This document shows positions 1 to 8,566 of a stretch of 64,000 nt of DNA, in pieces; the stretch's first letter is position 1; every line of letters begins with the position of its first letter. The stretch spans positions 1-64,000 of the forward strand of contig CAJUQH010000003.1 of NCBI GenBank assembly GCA_910588095.1, given 5' to 3'. The notes below the pieces were generated by a model, which was given only the letters and a program-made list of their open reading frames with translations, was not told the origin of the DNA and did no database searches. The DNA is from an uncultured Eggerthellaceae bacterium. GTDB taxonomy: Bacteria; Actinomycetota; Coriobacteriia; Coriobacteriales; Eggerthellaceae. The position numbers and the translations under genes are program-made.

Positions 1-2
1 CC

Positions 3-56
3 TCGACGAAGGACGAGGACCGCAACATGGGGCCCATCGAGGTGTTCGCGGCATAA
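3..56 (+). CDS. 3' end of an unidentified gene (partial)
   Basis: An open frame enters from the left edge and stops with TAA at 54-56, giving a tail that reads STKDEDRNMGPIEVFAA. It is too short to assign to a family. It lies on the same strand as the transporter downstream and ends about 100 bases before it, so the two could be co-transcribed. A weak -10-like TAGAAT sits at 88-93. That this is the end of a real gene is inferred only from the open frame and the spacing. Confidence 0.35.
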   Translation, partial: STKDEDRNMGPIEVFAA

Positions 57-158
57 GAAGCACTACCTTCCCTCCATCTGCAGTCCGTAGAATGAATCAA
101 GGAGGCTGCGGTCGCAGGAGGAGGGAAGGATTTTCCATCAACCCGAGGAGAGGAGCAA

Positions 159-1571
159 ATGATGGAAAGCACATCTGTACCGATGCCTAAGCGTATCATC
201 GGAATCGCACTGGCGGCCGTATGCATCGGGGTCTCGTACTTCCTGCCGGGGAGCGAGGCGCTGTCCCATGAGGGCATCGTGGCCTTGGGCCTGTTGGTGG
301 GCCTCGTATGCTTGTGGGTGACCGCGGCGCTGCCCTTGGGCGTCATCGCGCTGCTCATCACCGTGCTGCTGGCGTTGCTTGGCGTGGTGCCTACGAACGA
401 GGCGTTCGCTGGCTTCGCGAGCGGCCCCTTGTTCTTCATCATCGCCGTGTTCTCGCTGCCGGTCATCATGCTGAAGACCAAGTGGGGAGTGCGCCTCATC
501 AACCAGCTGCTCAAGTGGACGGGCTCCGACTCCAAGAAGATGGTGCTCGGCTTCATGATCGCCACTACCTTGGTGTCCACCGTCATGTCCGACGTTCCCA
601 CCACGGTGCTGTTCCTGGGCTTCGCCCTGACCATCCTGAAGGCGGCTGACGCCAAGCCTGGCTCGTCCAACCTGGGCAAGTGCCTCATGATAGGCATCCC
701 GGTGGCAGCGGTCACGGGCGGCATCGCCACGCCTGCGGGCAGCTCGTTCAACGTGGTGGCCATGAACATACTCACCCAGGCCACGGGAGGCACCATCAGC
801 TTCCTCGACTGGGCCATCGTGGGCTTGCCGGTGGCCATCGTCATGACTCCCATCAGCTGGTTCTTCATCACAACCCTTATCAAGCCCGAGCCCATCGCCG
901 ACAGCTGCCTGCAGGGCATCCGCGACGAGGCGGCGGCATCCAAGACCATCGCCCCGTACGACATCAAGGCCATCACCATCATCGTGCTGCTGGTGGCTCT
1001 GTGGATCATCGGCAACTGGGTGCCCATCTTCAACGCCACGCTGGTGGCCCTCATCGGCCTGGCGGTCATGTTCATGCCGGGCATGAACCTCCTCACCTGG
1101 AAGGAGTTCCAGGATTCCGTGCCGTGGGGCATCGTGCTCATGTGCGGCACCATCATGACCATGGGCGGCGTGGTGCAAGCCACTGGCGGTGCCAAGTTCC
1201 TGGCCGATGCCATCATGGGCAGCGGCGTGACGGGGCTGGGCTTCTTCGCGTGCATCGCCATACTGTTCGCCCTCATCTACCTGCTGCACACCGTGTGTCC
1301 GGTAGGCGTGGCCATCTTGGGCATCTTCCTGCCCATCATGATCGCCCTATGCGGCGACATGGGCTACTCGGCTGCCGTGCCCACCATCGGCCTGGCGGTC
1401 ATCGTGGCTGGCAACTACCTCATGCCGGTCAACCCGACGGTCATGCTCACGTTCGGCGAGGGCTACTACACGTTCGGCGACATGTTCAAGACCGGCCTGG
1501 TGCCGGCGGTTGCTCTCATCGTGCTCATCACGTTCTGGGTGCCCTTCATCGTGGGGGTGCTGGGAATCTAG
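159..1571 (+). CDS. SLC13/DASS-family anion (dicarboxylate or sulfate-type) transporter
   Basis: This 470-residue integral membrane protein has about a dozen hydrophobic segments from residue 10 to the C-terminus. Length and layout match the divalent anion:Na+ symporter (SLC13/DASS/CitT) superfamily, including a family-like Pro-Thr region (residues about 145-152, SDVPTTVLFLGF) and a second such region near residue 425 (NYLMPVNPTVML). It would import an organic or inorganic anion. The start is ATG 159 behind GGAGAGGAG; ATG 162 is an equal alternative. It lies 140 bases upstream of a molybdopterin enzyme on the same strand, so it probably imports that enzyme's substrate. The substrate cannot be read from the sequence. 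Confidence 0.85.
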   Translation: MMESTSVPMPKRIIGIALAAVCIGVSYFLPGSEALSHEGIVALGLLVGLVCLWVTAALPLGVIALLITVLLALLGVVPTNEAFAGFASGPLFFIIAVFSLPVIMLKTKWGVRLINQLLKWTGSDSKKMVLGFMIATTLVSTVMSDVPTTVLFLGFALTILKAADAKPGSSNLGKCLMIGIPVAAVTGGIATPAGSSFNVVAMNILTQATGGTISFLDWAIVGLPVAIVMTPISWFFITTLIKPEPIADSCLQGIRDEAAASKTIAPYDIKAITIIVLLVALWIIGNWVPIFNATLVALIGLAVMFMPGMNLLTWKEFQDSVPWGIVLMCGTIMTMGGVVQATGGAKFLADAIMGSGVTGLGFFACIAILFALIYLLHTVCPVGVAILGIFLPIMIALCGDMGYSAAVPTIGLAVIVAGNYLMPVNPTVMLTFGEGYYTFGDMFKTGLVPAVALIVLITFWVPFIVGVLGI

Positions 1572-1599
1572 CGCGGTAGCGCATTGCGCACGGGCGAGC

Positions 1600-1634
1600 G
1601 GGCAGCAGCGGAGGCGCACGCGCCGTTGCTGCCC
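1600..1634 (+). other. Intergenic stem-loop inside the transporter/molybdoenzyme operon
   Basis: GGGCAGCA at 1600-1607 pairs with TGCTGCCC at 1627-1634, extended inward by four more pairs, one of them G-U. No U-tract follows, so this is more likely an mRNA processing or stabilising hairpin between two co-transcribed genes than a terminator. Confidence 0.4.
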
Positions 1635-1711
1635 GTGCTGCATCGAAGGAAGGCCCGCAGGCGCCGCTCCGGCGCCGTAGCTGGCCGCAAAGCGAAGGAA
1701 GGAACGAGGCT

Positions 1712-3982
1712 ATGACGGAATACAAGACCCAAGACGACCCGACTGGCCGCCAGTGGACCTGGCAAGACGGTGACTTCACCGTCTACCGGTCGAGCGCCCG
1801 CACGGGCCCGGGCTGCCACGACAACTGCGGCGTGCTCATGTACGTGAAGGATGGCGTGCTCGACCACGTGGAAGGCGATCCCGACAACCCCTATAACCAG
1901 GGGCGCCTGTGCCCGCGGTGCCTGGCTTACAACGAGATGCTCAACCATCCCGACCGCCTGCTGTACCCGCAGAAGCGAGCCCGCGCCGATCGCGGCAAGA
2001 ACGCGTTCGAGCGCATCACGTGGGATGAGGCCTACGACATCATCGAGCGCGAGATGGGCAAGGTCATCGAGCAGTACGGCCCCGAATCCATCTGGGTGAC
2101 CCAGGGCACCGGCCGCGACATCAACGGCTACGGCCCCTACATGGCCCAGTGCTTCGGCACGCCCAACTACGGCACCGGCTTCCTGTCGGGCCAGGCGTGC
2201 TATGCGCCGCGCATCTTCAGCACCGCGCTCAAGGCGGGCGGCCTGTACATATGCGATTACTCGCAGTTCATGCCCGACCGCTACGACGATCCGCGCTGGG
2301 AGGCACCAGAGTACATCCTCATATGGGGCAACAACCCTGTCGTGGCCAACTCCGACGGCACGTTGGGCCACTGGGTGGTCGAGTCGATGAAGCGTGGCAG
2401 CAAGCTCATCGTCATGGACCCGACGCTCACATGGTGCGCTGCCCACGCCGACGTGTGGCTGCAAGTGCGCCCTGGCACCGATGCTGCGCTGGCCCTGGCC
2501 CTGTGCAACGTCATCATCGAGAAGGGGCTTGAGGACAAGGATTTCGTGAGCCGCTGGTGCTATGGCTATGAGGAGTTCAAAGAGCATGTGAAGCCCAACA
2601 CCGCGGCTTGGGCTGCCGAGATATGCGGCGTTGACGAAGAGCTCATCGTGGAGGCTGCCACCAAGATAGGCAACGCGAAATCGGCCTGCCTGCAATGGGG
2701 CGTGGCGATGGACCACACCTCCGAGGGTTTCGTGACCGGCATGGCGTGCTTCGATCTGATGGCGCTTACCGGCAACTTCGAGAAGCCGGGCACCATGGTG
2801 GCCGCCAACCCCGTATGGGGCATGAGCGTCACCTGGATGCCCAACGACCGGGTGTGGAAGGGCTGTTCGACGCCGGTCGAGCACCCTGAGATGGTGAACA
2901 ACGGCGGCTATCCGGCGCTCAAGGCCATGGCGGCCACGAGCCCTGACGCGCTGCTCAAGGCCATGGAGACAGGCGAGCCGTATCCCATCAAGGCCATGTT
3001 CATGATGCAGAACAACGCCATCAGCTGCATGGGCGCCCAGCCCCAACGCATCCTGCCAGCGCTGCAGAACACCGACTTCAACGTGGTGGTCGACCTGTTC
3101 ATGACCCCTACGGCCCTGGCGTGCGCCGACGTGCTGCTGCCAGCGGCTTGCTTCAGCGAGCGCATCGGCATCGCGGGGCATCAGCCCTATGCGCTGTCGG
3201 CCATCGTGCAGGCCACCGAGCCCCGCGGCGAATGCCGCAGCGACCAGCGCATCATCTACGAGGTGGGCGCGCGCTTCGGTGGCAAGGACCATGAGCCGTG
3301 GACGACCGAAGAGGAGTTCTACGACTACCTGCTGCGCGACACGGGCCTCACCTATCAGAGCCTGCGCGAGCGCAGCTGGGCCTATCCTGAGTTCGAGTAC
3401 AACAAGCACGAGAAGGGCATGCTGCGCCGCGACGGCGGCGTGGGCTTCGCCACCTCCACCGGGCGGTACAACTTCTACTGCCCCGAGATGGCGCATTTCG
3501 GCTTCTCGCCCTTCGCCACGTACGAGGAGCCGCCGGAGAGCCCCATCTCCACGCCAGAGCTGGCCGCCAAGTACCCGCTGGTGCTCACGACCGGTGCGCG
3601 CAAATGGGGCTTCTTCCATTCCGAGCATCGTCAGAGCCCGTCCATGCGCCGCATGCACCCCGACCCCGAGATACTCATCCATCCCGATACCGCAGCCGAA
3701 TACGGCATTGCCGACGGCGATTGGGTGAAAGTGGAGAACCATCTGGGCGACTGCGTGATGAAGGCGCACCTCACGCCGCGCATCCGCCGCGACACGGTGT
3801 CGGCCGACCATGCCTGGTGGTTCCCCGAGCGCGACCCCGAGGATGGCACGCTGTTCGGCGTGATGGAGAGCAACATCAACAAGCTCATTCCCATGCGGCC
3901 GGGCAAATCGGGCTTGGGCGCGTCGTACAAGTCTGAGCTGTGCGCTATCAGCAAGGCAGAAAGGAACCCCCGCCATGCATAA
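1712..3982 (+). CDS. Cytosolic molybdopterin-dependent oxidoreductase (DMSO reductase superfamily), dehydroxylase/hydratase-like
   Basis: This 756-residue protein has the full fold order of the DMSO reductase superfamily: an N-terminal Cys region, two Mo-bis-MGD binding domains (IWGNNPV near residue 207), and a C-terminal molydopterin dinucleotide-binding domain (LVLTTGARKWGFFHSEHRQ, residues about 625-643). There is no Tat signal, so it acts in the cytosol. The N-terminal cluster motif is unusual: C35, C39, C67 and C70, with Gly where the first Cys of CX2CX3C is expected. C163 (SGQACYAPR) is a possible Mo ligand. Length and lack of export recall acetylene hydratase and the non-redox or dehydroxylating branch seen in Eggerthellaceae. 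ATG 1712 follows GAAGGAAGGAACGAGG. The stop overlaps the next gene by 8 bases. The substrate is unknown. Confidence 0.85.
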   Translation: MTEYKTQDDPTGRQWTWQDGDFTVYRSSARTGPGCHDNCGVLMYVKDGVLDHVEGDPDNPYNQGRLCPRCLAYNEMLNHPDRLLYPQKRARADRGKNAFERITWDEAYDIIEREMGKVIEQYGPESIWVTQGTGRDINGYGPYMAQCFGTPNYGTGFLSGQACYAPRIFSTALKAGGLYICDYSQFMPDRYDDPRWEAPEYILIWGNNPVVANSDGTLGHWVVESMKRGSKLIVMDPTLTWCAAHADVWLQVRPGTDAALALALCNVIIEKGLEDKDFVSRWCYGYEEFKEHVKPNTAAWAAEICGVDEELIVEAATKIGNAKSACLQWGVAMDHTSEGFVTGMACFDLMALTGNFEKPGTMVAANPVWGMSVTWMPNDRVWKGCSTPVEHPEMVNNGGYPALKAMAATSPDALLKAMETGEPYPIKAMFMMQNNAISCMGAQPQRILPALQNTDFNVVVDLFMTPTALACADVLLPAACFSERIGIAGHQPYALSAIVQATEPRGECRSDQRIIYEVGARFGGKDHEPWTTEEEFYDYLLRDTGLTYQSLRERSWAYPEFEYNKHEKGMLRRDGGVGFATSTGRYNFYCPEMAHFGFSPFATYEEPPESPISTPELAAKYPLVLTTGARKWGFFHSEHRQSPSMRRMHPDPEILIHPDTAAEYGIADGDWVKVENHLGDCVMKAHLTPRIRRDTVSADHAWWFPERDPEDGTLFGVMESNINKLIPMRPGKSGLGASYKSELCAISKAERNPRHA

Positions 3983-4298
3983 GTACCTCGCCGTGGACTA
4001 CGGCTTCTGCACCGGCTGCCACACCTGTGAGATAGCCTGCCAGCAGGTGCATGGCTTGGCGCCGGACAAGTTCGGCATCAAGCTCACCCAGATAGGCCCC
4101 GACCAGCTGGACGAGCGCCGCTGGCAGTATGAGTTCGTGCCGGTGCCTACTGACCGCTGCGACCATTGCTCGTACCGTCAGGCCGAGGGCAAGCAGCCCT
4201 CGTGCGTGCAGCATTGCCAGGCTGGCTGCCTGTACTACGGCACCCTTGATGAGCTGGCGGATGTCATTGCCAAGCCGAAGGTGGCCATCTTCTCCTAA
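3975..4298 (+). CDS. Small 4Fe-4S ferredoxin partner of the molybdopterin enzyme
   Basis: This 107-residue iron-sulfur protein has a first Cys cluster CTGCHTCEIACQ (residues 13-24) and a second set beginning CDHC near residue 56, followed by CVQHCQAGC. That can ligate two [4Fe-4S] clusters in the manner of DMSO reductase B-subunits, but it is about half their usual length. It should deliver electrons to, or structurally complete, the preceding molybdoenzyme, whose last codons it overlaps by 8 bases. There is no membrane anchor or signal peptide, and no NrfD-type quinol subunit nearby, so the electron source is not evident. Confidence 0.88.
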   Translation: MHKYLAVDYGFCTGCHTCEIACQQVHGLAPDKFGIKLTQIGPDQLDERRWQYEFVPVPTDRCDHCSYRQAEGKQPSCVQHCQAGCLYYGTLDELADVIAKPKVAIFS

Positions 4299-4336
4299 GG
4301 TCTTCTCATAAGAGGGCTTCTGGCCCGAAAGCGTTG

Positions 4337-4371
4337 GAGAGGGGTGCTCGCATGGCGCGGGCACCCCTCTC
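4337..4371. terminator. Bidirectional hairpin between convergent genes
   Basis: GAGAGGGGTGC at 4337-4347 is perfectly complementary to GCACCCCTCTC at 4361-4371, an 11-bp stem with a 13-nt loop. It lies between the ferredoxin and the convergent LysR gene. The T-run is poor on both strands, so termination efficiency is uncertain. Confidence 0.65.
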
Positions 4372-4394
4372 TGCTTGCTCGCTGTTCAGCAGCG

Positions 4395-5369
4395 CTAAGC
4401 GCTCGGCTCGATCAGCCGATCACGCCCCTCGTCGGCGCGGCGCATGAGCTCTTCGACGAAGAACGCCAGCTCGGGTCGTTCGGGGTCCTTCCGCAAGAGG
4501 GCGTAGGCATCGACGTAGCGCTTCTTGTCGGTGAAGCGCATTATCTTGGTGTGCTGCTTGAGCAGGTCGGCGATGATGGGCTTGTACTTGGGGTCCACGC
4601 GGGTGAGCAAGTGGATGCCGTCGCCGGGGTCGGTGGCGTAGAACTCCAAGGGGTCGCTGGAAGGCACCATGGTTATGTTGGGGTAGAAGCCTTCCTCGGC
4701 GCACATGGCTATGAAATCCTTGCGGAACTGCTCGCTGTGGAGGTTCGATTGCAGGATGAATCGCTGCTGCGAGAGCTCGCGCAGGGTGACGCCTTTGCGC
4801 TGGGCCAAGGGGCTCTCACGCGAGAGGCCCACCACCAGCTCGCCATGGAACTCGGGAATCCAGATGGCCTGCAGGTCGTCCCCGATGTCTGGAGGCATGC
4901 CCTCCCCATGGGTGATGATGGTCTCGAACGAGATGTCCACCTTATCCTTCTCGACCATCTGGCGAGCGTTCAGGCCGCCGCTGTCGAGGTTCACGAACTC
5001 GATGCGCAGCCCCTCGAACATCTTCTTCGCCTTGGGGCTCACCTCGTTGATGCCGATGAACAGCGTGTTGGCATGCAGCATGTTCACGATGAGGATGCGC
5101 CGGTTCTGCGCCGATGGCAGCGATCGCAGGTCGGAGAGCATGTTCTCTTGGTCGCGGATTATCTTCCCGGCGTACTTCAGTATGATCTCGCCTTGCTTCG
5201 TAAGGCTGAGCGGGCGCGTCTCGTAGAACAGCCGCGCGCCCACCTCGCGGCTGAGCGTTGCCATGTGCCGGCTGAGCGATGGCTGTGACATGTTGAGCGC
5301 TTGGGCTGCCGCCACGAAGCTCTTGTGGGTGGCGAGGGTCATGAATTCTCGGTACAGCTCAATGTCCAT
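4395..5369 (-). CDS. LysR-family transcriptional regulator
   Basis: This 324-residue protein has a classical N-terminal LysR winged HTH (residues about 1-60: MDIELYREFMTLATHKSF, then AAQALNMSQPSLSRHM) and a C-terminal periplasmic-binding-protein-like effector domain. ATG 5369 is preceded by GAGGAG. It is transcribed divergently from the acyl-CoA reductase operon across a 280-bp intergenic region, the usual arrangement for a LysR activator of its neighbour. The inferred role is ligand-dependent control of the cai/fix-like operon, and possibly of the transporter/molybdoenzyme operon on its other side. The effector is probably a substrate or CoA intermediate of the cluster. Confidence 0.92.
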   Translation of the reverse strand: MDIELYREFMTLATHKSFVAAAQALNMSQPSLSRHMATLSREVGARLFYETRPLSLTKQGEIILKYAGKIIRDQENMLSDLRSLPSAQNRRILIVNMLHANTLFIGINEVSPKAKKMFEGLRIEFVNLDSGGLNARQMVEKDKVDISFETIITHGEGMPPDIGDDLQAIWIPEFHGELVVGLSRESPLAQRKGVTLRELSQQRFILQSNLHSEQFRKDFIAMCAEEGFYPNITMVPSSDPLEFYATDPGDGIHLLTRVDPKYKPIIADLLKQHTKIMRFTDKKRYVDAYALLRKDPERPELAFFVEELMRRADEGRDRLIEPSA

Positions 5370-5491
5370 AAGCGCATCTCCTCAATGCTACAGCGTAAGG
5401 GCCCAAACTATGCAGGAAGTGGATTGGCAGATGACGGGAATCGAATGGAATATCGTCTGATTTCGTGCGCCTGAACTTGCAATATACGTAT

Positions 5492-5521
5492 TTGTACCAT
5501 ACCAGCGCATGCTCCCATAAT
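5492..5521 (+). promoter_or_regulatory. Candidate sigma-70-type promoter of the cai/fix-like operon
   Basis: TTGTAC (5492-5497) and CATAAT (5516-5521) are separated by 18 bp and point toward the acyl-CoA reductase. An AT-rich palindromic core, ATACGTAT, lies immediately upstream at about 5483-5490, a plausible place for LysR binding. Both assignments rest on sequence similarity only. Confidence 0.45.
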
Positions 5522-5649
5522 AGCAAAAGCGAAGGTGCTCGGCCTGGTGCGAATCTAACGGTTTGCCAACAAAAGCCAGCGCCTGGCCGCTCGGCTTGAG
5601 CGGCCCATTCTTGAGGAGCCGGTCCCGGTGGGCCGGGGAAGGAGCTACC

Positions 5650-6795
5650 ATGGATTTCAAGAGGACCGAGGAGCAGGAGCTGTTGCTCGAGAGCCTGCGC
5701 ACCGTGTACGAGCGCGGCGATTTCGAGGAGTACTTCAAGGAGTGCGATCGCAATCACGCCTACCCCTCTAAGGCCGTCGAGGCCATGGTGGAGGCGGGCT
5801 TCTCGTCGCTGGGCATCCCGGAAGAGCATGGCGGCACCGAGACCGACCTGCTCACCCAGGTCATGGTGGCCGAAGAGGCCCATGCTCTGGGCTGGCCTTC
5901 GCTGTGCTGGATCAACTTCTCCACCGAGGTCGATGACATCTTGGCCTTCGGAAACGAGCAGCAGCAGGCCCAGATCCTCGAGTACGCTCTGCAGGGCCGC
6001 AAGCCGTTCACCTTGGGCTTCACCGAACCGCAGGCGGGCTCTGACAGCGCCGCCATGGCCACCACCGCCACCAAGCGCGACGGCAAGGTGTACATCAGCG
6101 GCGTCAAGACGTTCAGCACCAGCGCCGACATGGCGCCGTTCATGCTATGCGTGGCTCGCAGCGGCGTGAACGAGAACCCTTACAAAGACTTCAGCATGTA
6201 CTTGTTCCCCATGGACCGCGAAGGCGTGCGCATATCGAAGCTCGACAAGATAGGCAACAACATGTGCGGCACGTTCGAGGTGTACCTCAACGACGTGGAG
6301 TGCGACGAGTCCGACCTGGTGGGCGCCGAGTGCCAGGGCTTCTACCAGCTCATGAAGAACTTCGAGGTGGAGCGCATCACCATCTGCGCCGCCAACGTGG
6401 GCATGGCCCGCTGCGCCTATGACGAGGCGCTGCGCTACGCCGCCCAGCGCGAGCAGTTCGGCAAGCCCATCGGCACCTTCCAGCTCATCCAAGAGAAGCT
6501 GGTCGACATGCGCATAAAGATCGAGAACATGCAGAACATGCTGTACAAGGCCGCCTGGAAGAAGGATCAGGGCGAGTCGGTGTCCATCGACTCTTCGCTA
6601 CTGAAGCGTTATACAGGCAAGGCCGCGTTCGAGGTCATCGACGATGCCATGCAGATCATGGGCGGCATCGGCTACGTGAACGACTGCCGCATATCGCGGC
6701 TGTGGCGCGACCAGCGCGTATACCGCATCATGGCCGGCACCGAGGAGATCATGGTGCATACGGCTGGGCGCGCCCTGGTCAAGGAAGCCCGCTAG
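5650..6795 (+). CDS. CaiA-like acyl-CoA reductase (acyl-CoA dehydrogenase family)
   Basis: This 381-residue protein spans the three domains of the acyl-CoA dehydrogenase fold. As I recall E. coli CaiA (crotonobetainyl-CoA reductase), similarity is strong throughout: MDFKRTEEQELLLESLR at the N-terminus, YFKECDRNHAYP, IPEEHGG, the FAD loop TEPQAGSDSA, and MQIMGGIGYVNDCRISRLWR near the C-terminus. The usual catalytic Glu of medium-chain dehydrogenases (YEGT) is replaced by MAGT, as CaiA also departs there. It probably reduces the double bond of an enoyl-CoA using electrons from the ETF encoded next. ATG 5650 (after GGAAGGAGCTACC) is preferred over an upstream in-frame ATG at 5563 that lacks a ribosome site. 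It is the first gene of the operon. Confidence 0.88.
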   Translation: MDFKRTEEQELLLESLRTVYERGDFEEYFKECDRNHAYPSKAVEAMVEAGFSSLGIPEEHGGTETDLLTQVMVAEEAHALGWPSLCWINFSTEVDDILAFGNEQQQAQILEYALQGRKPFTLGFTEPQAGSDSAAMATTATKRDGKVYISGVKTFSTSADMAPFMLCVARSGVNENPYKDFSMYLFPMDREGVRISKLDKIGNNMCGTFEVYLNDVECDESDLVGAECQGFYQLMKNFEVERITICAANVGMARCAYDEALRYAAQREQFGKPIGTFQLIQEKLVDMRIKIENMQNMLYKAAWKKDQGESVSIDSSLLKRYTGKAAFEVIDDAMQIMGGIGYVNDCRISRLWRDQRVYRIMAGTEEIMVHTAGRALVKEAR

Positions 6796-6810
6796 GGAAG
6801 GGGAAGGCTC

Positions 6811-7572
6811 ATGAATGTAGTTGCTTGCTACAAAGTGGTCCCCGACGCCCAGGACATCCAGGCGGCGCCGGGTGCGGCTCCCGACCTGAGCCGGGCCGAG
6901 CGCGTCATAGGAGAGTATGACCTCATGGCGCTGGAGGAGGCGGCCAAGCTAGCCGAGGCGACCGAGGGACGCGCGGTCCTGCTGAGCGCCGGCAGCTCGG
7001 CCGTGAACGACACCAAGCTGGTGAAGGCGGCGCTTTCGCGTGGAGCCGAGGAGCTGTTCTGCGTGGTGGATGACGCCTTGGAGAGCGCCGACGCATGGCA
7101 GACCGCCACAGCGCTGGCTGCGGCCCTTGGGCGCATGGAATACGACGTGGTGCTGTGCGGCGAAGGGTCGTCCGACCAGTATGCCCAGCAAGTGGGCTCG
7201 CTGCTCGGCAGCATGCTGGGCGTGCCAACCTTGAATGGCGTGAGCGCCGTCACGGCGATCGATGGCAAGCTGCGGGTCGAGCGCACGTTGGAAGACGTGG
7301 TGGAAACGGTGGACGTTCCCTTGCCGGCTGTGCTGTGCGTGACGAGCGACATCAACCTGCCTCGCGTGCCGCAGCTGAAGGACATCTTGGCTGCGGGGAA
7401 GAAGCCGGTCACCTCTTGGGGCCTCGACGAGCTGGGCGGCTTGGCCGCCACGGCGGTGGAGGTGGAGTCGGTGCTGGCTCCCCAGGATGCCGAGCGCAAG
7501 CACATCATCTATGACGAGGTGTCCGACGAGGCCATAGCGGCCGTGGCTTCGGCCATCAAGGCAGCGCGGTAA
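6811..7572 (+). CDS. fixA: Electron transfer flavoprotein beta-like subunit (FixA)
   Basis: This 253-residue protein has the ETF beta/FixA N-terminal pattern (MNVVACYKVVPDAQD) and a nucleotide-binding region (LMALEEAAKLAEATEG). FixA pairs with FixB to form an ETF that carries electrons to acyl-CoA dehydrogenase-type enzymes. It lies 15 bases after the reductase and 13 before fixB, so they are one transcript. In E. coli, FixABCX is proposed to supply CaiA; the same set of partners is present here. Confidence 0.9.
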   Translation: MNVVACYKVVPDAQDIQAAPGAAPDLSRAERVIGEYDLMALEEAAKLAEATEGRAVLLSAGSSAVNDTKLVKAALSRGAEELFCVVDDALESADAWQTATALAAALGRMEYDVVLCGEGSSDQYAQQVGSLLGSMLGVPTLNGVSAVTAIDGKLRVERTLEDVVETVDVPLPAVLCVTSDINLPRVPQLKDILAAGKKPVTSWGLDELGGLAATAVEVESVLAPQDAERKHIIYDEVSDEAIAAVASAIKAAR

Positions 7573-7585
7573 AGGGAGGTCGAGC

Positions 7586-8512
7586 ATGGAACAAGCAACG
7601 TGGGTCATAGCCGAGAAGCCCCAGGATTACCCGGCCTTATGCGCTATCGCCCGTACGCTGGGCGTGCCGGTGACGGCAGTGTGGGCAGGCGCCCAAGATG
7701 ATTGCGCAGCCGTAGCCGGTTGCGGTGCTGACAAGGTGCTGTGCGCATCCTTGGCCGATGGCGAGCTGTACGAGCAGGCGTTCGGCGCTGTGGTGGAAGC
7801 TGCGCAGGCTGCCGCCCCGCGCGCCGTGCTGCTGGCTTCGACGAAGCGCCTGCGCCTGGGCGCTGCGCGCCTGGGCGTGGCCTTGGGCACCAAGGCGGTC
7901 AACGATGCCGCCAGCATAACGCTGGAAGACGGCGCGTTGGTGACCGAGCGCATGGTGTACGGCGGAAGCGCCAACTGCCGCGAGCGCATGGCCGAAGGCA
8001 CGGCCATCGTGCTGGTGAGCGAAGGGCTGCTGGCTGCCCAGCAGCCTGCTGGCGGGGCTGATGCGCCGGTGGAGATGCTGCCGGCCGCGGCACCCAGCGC
8101 CATGGCGCTGGTGGAGCGCAGCCCGCGCACGGTCGAGGCAGTGAACCTGGCGGCAGCGCGCCGCATCGTCAGCGTCGGCCGCGGCATACGCGCGAAGGAC
8201 GACCTGCAGATGATCGACGCCTTGGCGGCGCTGCTCGAAGCCGAGGTGGGCTGCACCCGTCCGCTGGCAGAAGGCGAGGACTGGCTCTCGCGCGAGCGCT
8301 ACATAGGCGTTTCCGGCGTCATGGCCAACCCTGACCTCTTCATCGCCTTGGGCCTTTCCGGCCAAGTGCAGCACATGGTGGGCGCGTCGGGCTCGCGCAC
8401 GATCGTGGTCGTGAACAAAGACAAGGCAGCACCTGTGTTCAAGTACGCCGACTACGGCATCGTCGGCGACCTGTACGAGGTGGTTCCCGCGCTTTCCGCT
8501 GCCCTGGCTTGA
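7586..8512 (+). CDS. fixB: Electron transfer flavoprotein alpha-like subunit (FixB)
   Basis: This 308-residue protein has the ETF alpha C-terminal FAD-binding domain, visible as VSVGRGIRAKDDLQMIDALA (residues about 191-210), then ERYIGVSGVMANPDLFIALG and GASGSRTIVVVNKD. Its N-terminal half is the variable Rossmann-like domain. It forms the heterodimeric ETF with FixA and passes electrons to the CaiA-like reductase. ATG 7586 follows GGGAGGTCGAGC. It belongs to the same operon. Confidence 0.92.
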   Translation: MEQATWVIAEKPQDYPALCAIARTLGVPVTAVWAGAQDDCAAVAGCGADKVLCASLADGELYEQAFGAVVEAAQAAAPRAVLLASTKRLRLGAARLGVALGTKAVNDAASITLEDGALVTERMVYGGSANCRERMAEGTAIVLVSEGLLAAQQPAGGADAPVEMLPAAAPSAMALVERSPRTVEAVNLAAARRIVSVGRGIRAKDDLQMIDALAALLEAEVGCTRPLAEGEDWLSRERYIGVSGVMANPDLFIALGLSGQVQHMVGASGSRTIVVVNKDKAAPVFKYADYGIVGDLYEVVPALSAALA

Positions 8513-8566
8513 GACACCCCCTGTCAACCTTGCGCCTAGCGCGCGTTAGCAACGAGGAGGAGCATC

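Noticed and set aside
1568..3976. 802-codon open frame on the minus strand opposite the first molybdoenzyme
   Set aside because: It is a GC-driven shadow: His/Arg/Ala-rich translation without domains, exactly antisense to a conserved enzyme. The same applies to 8546-11521, 17415-19922 and 57013-59433 on the minus strand.
4344..5288. 314-codon plus-strand frame across the LysR gene
   Set aside because: The minus-strand frame encodes a clear LysR protein with a ribosome site; the plus frame shows no family pattern.
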